DNA of 8,683 bases from Bacteroidales bacterium (GTDB lineage: Bacteria > Bacteroidota > Bacteroidia > Bacteroidales > UBA3824). Location: contig JAGCNK010000125.1 in assembly GCA_017645985.1 (NCBI GenBank), forward strand, positions 1 to 8,683, written 5' to 3'. Below are positions 1 to 5,290 of this stretch, in pieces. The position numbers were made by a program, and so were the translations under genes. Position 1 is the stretch's first letter, and each line of letters starts with the position of its first letter. The notes under the pieces were generated by a model. The model was not told the origin of the DNA and did no database searches. It worked only from the letters and a program-made list of their open reading frames with translations.

Positions 1-1065
1 AAAGACCTTGAAAACAAGCGCGAAGTGGTAGACGAGTCGAACGTGGAGCAAGTGGTGGCAATGATGACCGGCGTACCCGTTACCCGCATAGCCCAGGCAG
101 AGGGACAGCGTCTCAAAAACATGTACGACGAGCTGAAAAAGAAGGTAATTGGTCAGGACGAGGCCATCGAAAAGATTGTGAAAGCCATCCAGCGCAACCG
201 TGCCGGACTCAAAGACCCCAACAAGCCGATTGGAACATTCGTGTTCCTCGGACCTACGGGCGTGGGCAAAACACAGCTTGCCAAGATTTTAGCAGAATTT
301 CTATTCGACAGCAAAGACGCTCTCATCCGTATAGATATGAGCGAATATATGGAAAAATTCTCGGTTTCGCGTATCGTAGGAGCGCCTCCCGGCTACGTAG
401 GCTACGAAGAGGGCGGACAGCTTACCGAAAAAGTACGCCGCAAACCCTACTCTGTGGTGCTCTTAGACGAGATTGAGAAGGCGCATCCCGACATCTTCAA
501 CATATTGTTGCAGGTATTGGACGAAGGACGTCTTACCGACGGACTCGGCCGCAAGGTTGACTTTAAGAACACTATCCTGATTATGACCTCCAACATTGGT
601 TCTCGACAGATTCAGGACTATGGCCGCGGCGTGGGCTTCGGCTCGGGCGAAAGCGACGACGAAAACAACAAGTCGATCATAGAGAAGGCATTGAAGAAGG
701 CGTTCTCGCCGGAATTCCTCAACCGTATCGACGATGTGATAATGTTCCACAACCTCACCAAAGAGAATATCGACAAGATTATCGACATCGAACTTGTGGG
801 TCTCTACAAGCGAGTTACGGATATGGGCTACACTCTCGTCATCACCGACAAGGCAAAGGCTTTCATCGCCAACAAGGGCTTCGACTCCAAGTACGGAGCA
901 CGTCCGCTCAAACGCGCAATCCAGAAGTATCTCGAAGACGAGATGGCTGCTGTGATTATCGACGCGGGAGTAAACCAAGGCGACGAGATTATTGCCGACG
1001 TAGACGACAGCAACGAGAAGATCGTTATCAAAATCAATCCTAAACAAGTAACTGTAGAACAGTAG
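1..1065 (+). CDS. clpC: ATP-dependent Clp protease ATP-binding subunit ClpC, C-terminal part (5' partial)
   Basis: This is the second AAA+ module of a class I Clp unfoldase, which unfolds substrates and threads them into the ClpP peptidase in the cytoplasm. The reading frame is open from base 1, so the N-domain, first AAA+ module and middle domain lie outside the window. Numbering from base 1, I see Walker A GPTGVGKT at 84-91, Walker B VVLLDE at 152-157, sensor 1 TSN ending at 198, the arginine finger in NRID near 242, and sensor 2 GAR at 299-301. The loop VGFG at 211-214 fits the [LIV]-G-[FL] ClpP-docking tripeptide, which favours ClpC over the ClpP-independent disaggregase ClpB. The upstream segment VVAMMTGVPV is typical of the linker into the second module. 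An internal GTG at 25 is not a real start. The Hpt gene begins 3 bases after the stop, so the two are probably co-transcribed. Confidence 0.93.
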   Translation, partial: KDLENKREVVDESNVEQVVAMMTGVPVTRIAQAEGQRLKNMYDELKKKVIGQDEAIEKIVKAIQRNRAGLKDPNKPIGTFVFLGPTGVGKTQLAKILAEFLFDSKDALIRIDMSEYMEKFSVSRIVGAPPGYVGYEEGGQLTEKVRRKPYSVVLLDEIEKAHPDIFNILLQVLDEGRLTDGLGRKVDFKNTILIMTSNIGSRQIQDYGRGVGFGSGESDDENNKSIIEKALKKAFSPEFLNRIDDVIMFHNLTKENIDKIIDIELVGLYKRVTDMGYTLVITDKAKAFIANKGFDSKYGARPLKRAIQKYLEDEMAAVIIDAGVNQGDEIIADVDDSNEKIVIKINPKQVTVEQ

Positions 1066-1068
1066 TTT

Positions 1069-1422
1069 ATGGCTGGTTACAAACATATCGACCTGGCTTA
1101 TCTCAACGACATTTCGGGCGGCGATGCCGAAACCAAAACTCAGTTGATACAACTCTTTTTCGACCAAGTGGACGAAATAAACGAACGTTTTAGCAAAGCG
1201 ATGGGCAGCAACAATTTGGAAGAAATTCAAAAGACTGCCCATCTTGCCAAATCGTCGACCAGAGTGATGGGCGCAAACGATATTGCCGACAAGATGGTAG
1301 ACTTGGAGCAAAACATCAAGTTGAAGACAGAAAACTTTGATTATCAGCCGTATATCAACTACTTCAATAATAATATTCCCCTTGTGATAGAGGAACTTAA
1401 AGCAGAACTTTCATCTTTGTAA
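1069..1422 (+). CDS. Hpt (histidine phosphotransfer) domain protein
   Basis: A 117-residue single-domain protein of the Hpt type, the helical-bundle carrier that passes phosphoryl groups between receiver domains in multistep phosphorelays. The diagnostic segment is AHLAKSSTRVMGA at about 57-69: H58 is the likely phosphorylated histidine, followed by K61, two serines and a conserved Gly-Ala. The usual HxxKG is HxxKS here, a modest departure. There is no signal peptide or membrane segment, so it should be cytosolic. Its start is 3 bases after the clpC stop with no evident ribosome binding site, which suggests translational coupling. No kinase or regulator is fused to it, so its partner must act in trans. 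The REC-first hybrid kinase at 4021-5238 is the only candidate in the window. Family assignment is secure; the partner and the reason for linkage to clpC are unknown. Confidence 0.85.
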   Translation: MAGYKHIDLAYLNDISGGDAETKTQLIQLFFDQVDEINERFSKAMGSNNLEEIQKTAHLAKSSTRVMGANDIADKMVDLEQNIKLKTENFDYQPYINYFNNNIPLVIEELKAELSSL

Positions 1423-1433
1423 CCCTTTGGAAA

Positions 1434-1464
1434 CGCCCAATCGCTTAGTATTCGGTTTTGGGCG
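1434..1464. terminator. Possible weak hairpin between convergent genes
   Basis: Arms CGCCCAA (1434-1440) and TTGGGCG (1458-1464) pair, with inner TCG/CGG pairing possible. The hairpin spans the 22-base gap between the Hpt gene and the HAD gene and covers the HAD stop codon. On the minus strand it is followed by only three T, so it is at best a weak terminator. Confidence 0.3.
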
Positions 1465-2140
1465 AGAATGTGGCGGGCTCGATTGAGTTGCGCTCGGTTA
1501 TGTATTGTGCGTAATCGTTGTCGAAAGCTATTCTGGAATCCACAGCACGGCTGTAAACATTCAAGGAGGCAAGCAAAAGTTCGCACACCTCGCGCACGGC
1601 GAAACGCTCGCCGGTGTTGGCTGTAACGTAATCTGCCAAATTGTTGGTTTTCACATAGCTGTTGAACATCGGTGTGGCATTTCGGCAGACCTGGAAACGC
1701 AGTCCGCACACTTTGGCAATGCTCAAATCCAGAATATCGTCGAAAACAAACGCCACTTGCTCCGGTTTCAACCCGTATGTGTCGAGCACGTGTTTTAAAC
1801 CTTCGGTTTTATTTTTGAATCCTAAACACTTGAAATTCAAGTGTTCACGGTTTACAAACTTTTCGGTAGAGGGATTCTTTTCGCCTGAGATGATGCCGGC
1901 TTTGAGAATTTCGCCGTTGACAATCTTTGCGCCAAAACGCAGGATGTTCAATCCCATAGAGTCCACCTCCGAAAAATAAGAATATACGCCCTCGCCCTTG
2001 ACGCCAGAATTGTACACTCCGTCCCAGTCGAAAGCTATGCAGCGTATGTCACGTGCCTTTAAAATAAAATCAGACAGGGGAAGGAGAAACTCTCCTCCCC
2101 TATCTGAGAATTGTTGTAAATATTGTTTGATCAAATCCAT
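1445..2140 (-). CDS. KdsC-like HAD phosphatase (3-deoxy-ulosonate 8-phosphate phosphatase family)
   Basis: A 231-residue HAD-superfamily phosphatase related to KdsC, which removes the phosphate from Kdo 8-phosphate. Motif I is FDWDG, with D38 the likely nucleophile and D40 the general acid. Motif II is IISG with S85. A motif III lysine is near K111, and motif IV is FDDILD with D134, D135 and D138. The segment ending in AVREVCELLL at 181-190 matches the C-terminal core of KdsC. Departures from KdsC, as I recall the family, are VYNSG after motif I where a DG pair is usual, ISGEK instead of TGR in motif II, and Phe instead of Gly before the motif IV DD. There are also about 25 extra N-terminal and 40 extra C-terminal residues. 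The start is 7 bases after the upstream stop, so it is the last gene of the synthase/transaldolase cassette. HAD assignment is firm; the exact substrate is inferred. Confidence 0.85.
   Translation of the reverse strand: MDLIKQYLQQFSDRGGEFLLPLSDFILKARDIRCIAFDWDGVYNSGVKGEGVYSYFSEVDSMGLNILRFGAKIVNGEILKAGIISGEKNPSTEKFVNREHLNFKCLGFKNKTEGLKHVLDTYGLKPEQVAFVFDDILDLSIAKVCGLRFQVCRNATPMFNSYVKTNNLADYVTANTGERFAVREVCELLLASLNVYSRAVDSRIAFDNDYAQYITERNSIEPATFSPKTEY
2061..2106 (-). terminator. Intragenic terminator-like hairpin near the 5' end of the HAD gene
   Basis: On the minus strand the arm CAGATAGGGGAGGAGA (2106-2091), a three-base loop and the arm TCTCCTTCCCCTGTCTG (2087-2071) pair with one mismatch and one single-base bulge. 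ATTTTATTTT follows at once (2070-2061). This has the form of an intrinsic terminator but lies in codons 11-24 of the gene. It could attenuate the last gene of the cassette, or protect or fold the mRNA. Structure is plainly visible; function is inferred. Confidence 0.5.
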
Positions 2141-2147
2141 TGATAAA

Positions 2148-3062
2148 TTACAAAAGATCCTGAATATCCAACATACCGCAAGGTTTGCCGTCGGATGTAA
2201 CTACCAATGTATCAATCTTGTACTGTTTAAACAGTTTAGACGAGTCGATCAAGTAAGCGTCCTTGTCGATGGTTACAGGCTGCTTAGAAGGCAGTGTGGA
2301 GAGTTGGCGCGAGAGAACTGCGTCGCCCTCTTTCTCAACCATACGACGGAGGTCGCCGTCGGTGAAGATGCCGTAGATAGAGCCGTTGTCGTCGGTGATG
2401 GTGATAGCGCCGAGTTTCGAGAGAGTCATCTTAACGAGAGCCTCGTTGATGGTGGCGTTCTTAGAGATGGTGGCGTTTTCGGTGCGGAACACATCCTTAA
2501 CCTGCGAAGTCATCAATTTGGTATCCTCGAAGAACTGCTCAGTGCCAACGGTTGTGAAGTTGTTTTGCGACATCATCTGCAATACCTTCCACGGAACTGT
2601 GATAGTGTGGCAGCCAACGTTGAGAGCGTTGCGCACGTGCTCGGGGTGACGAACCGACGAGAACATAACCTTAGAGTTGTAACCGTAGCGGTTAACAGCG
2701 TTAACGCACTGTTCTACAAGCGAAATAGCGTCGTGACCCTGGTCTTGCAAACGACCTACGAGCGGACAAACGTATGTAGCGCCTGCCTGCATAGCGATGT
2801 AAGCCTGCTGGAGAGTATATATAAGGTGCATGTTTACCATGTAGCCCTCGCCACGCAGAATGTTGCACGCCTTAGCGCCTTCGAGCGAGATAGGAATTTT
2901 GTAAACGGTCTTGGTTTTGTCGAGACCGAGGTCGTTTTGACGGTGAGCCTCGCTGATAATCTCCTCAGCAGTACGGCCGAGAGCCTCAATCTGGAGAATG
3001 GGCACAATCTTGGCGAGTTTGAGGATAACGCTGTCAACATCGTTGTAACCCTCGCGGTGCAT
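2148..3062 (-). CDS. Transaldolase-family domain fused to a KdsD-type CBS pair (readable part; natural 5' end interrupted)
   Basis: The frame from the first available ATG encodes 304 residues: a transaldolase/fructose-6-phosphate aldolase (TIM-barrel) domain followed by two CBS domains. The natural start appears to be 93 bases upstream and is cut off by a stop codon (see 3063-3155). Numbering from that upstream ATG, the Schiff-base lysine is K86 in VYKIP, and E57 aligns with the catalytic Glu of true transaldolases (Gln in FSA). L132 in CPLVGR stands where FSA has its acid/base Tyr, and R135 matches the FSA phosphate-binding Arg. CBS1 runs about 220-275, with GIFTDGDLRR at 262-271 very like the CBS pair of the arabinose-5-phosphate isomerases KdsD/KpsF/GutQ. 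CBS2 runs about 280-335. Starting at 3062 removes the catalytic Asp and the TT(N/T)P loop, so the short form is probably inactive. It sits between kdsA-like and kdsC-like genes, which suggests a role in supplying an aldose phosphate. Confidence 0.8.
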   Translation of the reverse strand: MHREGYNDVDSVILKLAKIVPILQIEALGRTAEEIISEAHRQNDLGLDKTKTVYKIPISLEGAKACNILRGEGYMVNMHLIYTLQQAYIAMQAGATYVCPLVGRLQDQGHDAISLVEQCVNAVNRYGYNSKVMFSSVRHPEHVRNALNVGCHTITVPWKVLQMMSQNNFTTVGTEQFFEDTKLMTSQVKDVFRTENATISKNATINEALVKMTLSKLGAITITDDNGSIYGIFTDGDLRRMVEKEGDAVLSRQLSTLPSKQPVTIDKDAYLIDSSKLFKQYKIDTLVVTSDGKPCGMLDIQDLL

Positions 3063-3155
3063 AAACGTGGGGGTGGTTGTAAGGCCGGTGAGAAAACCGA
3101 GTTTGAACGCGTTTTCGATTTCCGGCAGATTAGCTGAATCTAAATATTATTCCAT
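3063..3155 (-). other. Interrupted 5' segment of the transaldolase-CBS gene (in-frame TAA at codon 3)
   Basis: Reading down from an ATG at 3155-3153 gives Met-Glu, then TAA at 3149-3147, then an open frame joining the ATG at 3062. The codons after the stop read YLDSANLPEIENAF and later GLTTTPTF. Without gaps these match the N-terminus of E. coli fructose-6-phosphate aldolase as I recall it (MELYLDTSDV, GVTTNPS), with D6 and the TT-P loop at the same residue numbers. The stop stands where that enzyme has Leu, and TTA to TAA is one base. The ATG lies 8 bases after the kdsA-like stop, a normal operon spacing. This is a recent nonsense mutation, a sequence error or, least likely, a decoded stop. 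Confidence 0.8.
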
Positions 3156-3163
3156 TTTTTTAT

Positions 3164-3994
3164 TTATTTTCTATATTTTACTTCAATATTGTGCAATTCG
3201 ATAAGGGGTTTGAGAAACTCTTCGAGTTTGTCTAACTGCAGCTGGCTTGCAGCGTCGCATTTGGCAACTTCGGGCTTGGGATGAGCCTCGATAAATATAC
3301 CGTCTACGCCGGCAGCCACACCGCTGCGGGCAAGTACGTCGAGATACTGACGTGCGCCGCCGTTGGGATCGGCCGAAGGAATTCCGTATTTTCTGATAGA
3401 GTGAGTTACGTCAAACACTACGGGATAGCCGGTCTCGTTGAGATGGTAGAAGCTGCGGGGATCAACCACGAGGTCGTTGTATCCGAAAGTGTAGCCGCGC
3501 TCGGTGAGGATAACCTTGTAGTTGCCGCACGACTCAATCTTCTTAACGGGCTTGATCATATTCTCGGGAGCGAGAAACTGACCGTGCTTGAGGTTGATAA
3601 CCGCGCCTGTTTTGGCAGCCTCGGTCACCAAACCTGTCTGCATACAGAGGTACGCAGGAATCTGAATAACGTCGAGAACGTCGGCAGCGGGCTTGATATG
3701 CTCGGGATAGTGAATGTCGGAAAGCACAGGCATTCCGAACTCATTTTTGATACGCTGCAAAATCTTCAGTCCCTCTTCCAAACCAGGTCCGAGGTAGTAG
3801 TCAACGCTGCTGCGGTTGTCTTTCATAAACGAAGATTTGAAAATCACCGGCAACGAGAGCTTCTCGGCGGTTTTCTTCACGTGTTCGGCTGTGCGGAGCA
3901 TAGTGTCGTCGTCTTCGATAACACACGGACCGCAGATAAGAAACAACTTGTCGGAGCCGCATTCCACATTACCAACTTTAATAATTTTTTTCAT
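3164..3994 (-). CDS. kdsA: 3-deoxy-8-phosphooctulonate synthase-like protein (KdsA family)
   Basis: A 276-residue KdsA-family TIM barrel, which condenses phosphoenolpyruvate with an aldose phosphate (D-arabinose 5-phosphate in true KdsA) to make a 3-deoxy-ulosonate phosphate. Recognisable elements are GPC at 22-24, FKSSF at 52-56, the NRSS loop at 60-63, D93 in SDIH, K136, TERG with R166, DVTH with H198, and E236 and D247 near the C-terminus. C24, H198, E236 and D247 fit the metal-dependent (Aquifex-type) class. Known KdsA proteins have RQTD where this one has MQTG at 118-121; the missing Arg contacts the aldose phosphate as I recall it. KKGQ is also KHGQ here. The start at 3994 fits the usual family N-terminus. 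An earlier in-frame ATG at 4027 overlaps the kinase stop. It heads the three-gene cassette, and specificity for arabinose 5-phosphate is uncertain. Confidence 0.88.
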   Translation of the reverse strand: MKKIIKVGNVECGSDKLFLICGPCVIEDDDTMLRTAEHVKKTAEKLSLPVIFKSSFMKDNRSSVDYYLGPGLEEGLKILQRIKNEFGMPVLSDIHYPEHIKPAADVLDVIQIPAYLCMQTGLVTEAAKTGAVINLKHGQFLAPENMIKPVKKIESCGNYKVILTERGYTFGYNDLVVDPRSFYHLNETGYPVVFDVTHSIRKYGIPSADPNGGARQYLDVLARSGVAAGVDGIFIEAHPKPEVAKCDAASQLQLDKLEEFLKPLIELHNIEVKYRK

Positions 3995-4020
3995 ATATCT
4001 AAATAATTGAAAATCAGTTA

Positions 4021-5238
4021 TCAACATCTATTTATCGGAATCTCTACAGTAAACTTGGAGCCGACACCTACCTTTGATTCCAGCTGGATGGTGCCGTTGA
4101 GCATATCAATCTGTTTTTTGATGATGGCGAGACCGATACCCGCTCCGTCGTAAATTTTCTTGCCCATATTGGCAGCCTTGCGGAATTTTTCGAAGATAAT
4201 CTTCTGATCCTCTTGCGAAATACCTATGCCGGTGTCTTTTACCTCAATGTGGAGATACTCCTGCTCACCGCCCTCGTTGTTGATATTGACCGTAAGCGAC
4301 ACTATGCCGCTCTCGGTAAACTTGATGGCGTTTTCGATAAGCAGCGACACTATCTGGCGCAAGAAATTTTCGTCGCTCGATACCTTTAACGTATGTTCTT
4401 TGATCTGGTTGTCGAAAAGCAGCGTAATGTTCTGCCTTTTTGTTTCGTCGCGGGCAAGGATAGCCTTGTTGTAGTCGTAGATAAACTTAAACAGAAACAC
4501 CAGGTCGGTGGGACGAGTTTCGATGAGAGTGTTGCCGCTTTCCAACTTGCTGATATTTATAATGTTGTCAACAAGGTTGAGAAGGTAGCTTGTGCTTTTG
4601 CGAATCTGCTCCGACAGTTCCACGTATGTGTCGCGGTCGGTGTCGGGCATCGAAATAATGTCAGAACAGCACACTATAGCGTTGAGCGGCGTGCGGATTT
4701 CGTGCGAAAGGTTGTTGAGGAATGCGGTTTTAAGCTTGTCGGCATCCTCGGCACGCTCCTTGGCCTGCAGCAGCTCTGAATACTGCTCTTTCACAAGGTC
4801 TTCGAGATGGTTTCGGTAAAGCTCCACCTGTTTTTTCTGCGAGTACAGCTCGGTGAACACACGCACCTTGCCGATAAGTATCTTTGCGTTTAGAGGCTTG
4901 CAAAGGAAGTCGACCGCGCCAGACTCAATGGCGTATTCCTGATACTGGTCGATGGAATAAACCGCCGACACGAAAATCACCGGCAGATATGGCGTGCGCT
5001 TGAGCTCGTGAATTTTGGTCAGCAGCTGAAATCCGTCCATACCGGGCATCTGAATGTCGAGAATCACAAGAGCAAACTCCTGACGCTTAATCTGTTCCAA
5101 CGCCTCGTAACCACTGGCAACGCACACCGTGGCAATGCCGGCCTCAGCCAATATTGCCTCTATAAGCACCCTGTTGGCATACGCATCGTCTACCACGAGT
5201 ACTTTAGGTTCAATTGCGGTGTGTTGTTCCAAATCCAT
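4021..5238 (-). CDS. Hybrid histidine kinase with N-terminal receiver domain (REC-HisKA-HATPase)
   Basis: A 405-residue cytosolic two-component protein with the receiver first. In the REC domain (about 12-130), acidic residues D17/D18, phospho-acceptor D61 in ILDIQMPGMDG, S91 and K114 in CKP are all present. A charged, probably coiled-coil linker at about 130-170 follows. The HisKA domain has H179 in LSHEIRTP. The ATPase domain shows the N box with N303, the G1 box DTGIGI at 335-340, an F box near 349-354 and the G2 box GAGIGL at 365-370. No sensor or membrane segment is visible, so input probably comes by phosphorylation of D61 or through a partner. I chose the ATG at 5238 because the REC domain follows directly; the longer frame would need a TTG. 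No output DNA-binding domain is present. The kdsA-like gene begins 26 bases downstream, so they are probably co-transcribed. The specific signal is unknown. Confidence 0.92.
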   Translation of the reverse strand: MDLEQHTAIEPKVLVVDDAYANRVLIEAILAEAGIATVCVASGYEALEQIKRQEFALVILDIQMPGMDGFQLLTKIHELKRTPYLPVIFVSAVYSIDQYQEYAIESGAVDFLCKPLNAKILIGKVRVFTELYSQKKQVELYRNHLEDLVKEQYSELLQAKERAEDADKLKTAFLNNLSHEIRTPLNAIVCCSDIISMPDTDRDTYVELSEQIRKSTSYLLNLVDNIINISKLESGNTLIETRPTDLVFLFKFIYDYNKAILARDETKRQNITLLFDNQIKEHTLKVSSDENFLRQIVSLLIENAIKFTESGIVSLTVNINNEGGEQEYLHIEVKDTGIGISQEDQKIIFEKFRKAANMGKKIYDGAGIGLAIIKKQIDMLNGTIQLESKVGVGSKFTVEIPINRC

Positions 5239-5259
5239 TGTCGCTTCTTTTATGTTGTA

Positions 5260-5290
5260 CAAATTTAGCAATTAAAGTTCAGTTTGCAAC
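5260..5290 (-). promoter_or_regulatory. Candidate Bacteroidota-type promoter for the hybrid kinase gene
   Basis: On the minus strand, GTTG (5290-5287; three of four bases match TTTG) is followed after 19 bases by TAAATTTG (5267-5260), an exact TAnnTTTG -7 element, then T. The kinase ATG is 21 bases further on. The -33 element overlaps the end of the upstream GH18 gene. It would let the kinase and sugar-acid genes be transcribed apart from the GH18 gene. Confidence 0.5.

Noticed and set aside
1..1065. ClpB disaggregase as the identity of the partial Clp protein.
   Set aside because: The VGFG ClpP-docking loop is present and the C-terminal sequence follows ClpC more closely.
463..1311. A 282-codon minus-strand frame opposite clpC and the Hpt gene.
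   Set aside because: The plus strand encodes unmistakable AAA+ and Hpt motifs; the minus frame is a shadow.
1998..3137. A long plus-strand open frame (379 codons) opposite the phosphatase and transaldolase-CBS genes.
   Set aside because: It is antisense to two well-recognised protein families, its translation resembles no family I know, and its composition is that of a complement of coding sequence.
3147..3149. TAA as a reassigned sense codon (alternative genetic code).
   Set aside because: Other genes in the window end normally at TAA (Hpt, HAD, kdsA-like, TPR, chemoreceptor), so a general reassignment is not tenable. No selenocysteine or similar recoding uses TAA.
3281..4006. A 241-codon plus-strand frame opposite the kdsA-like gene.
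   Set aside because: The minus strand encodes a clear KdsA-family protein, so this is a shadow.
3995..4027. An upstream ATG (4027) for the kdsA-like gene, overlapping the kinase stop.
   Set aside because: It would add 11 residues not seen at the KdsA N-terminus. The ATG at 3994 gives the expected start. Translational coupling through 4027 stays possible.
5239..5271. A TTG start at 5271 for the hybrid kinase.
   Set aside because: The ATG at 5238 lies directly before the receiver domain and downstream of a candidate promoter whose start point would leave the TTG untranscribed.
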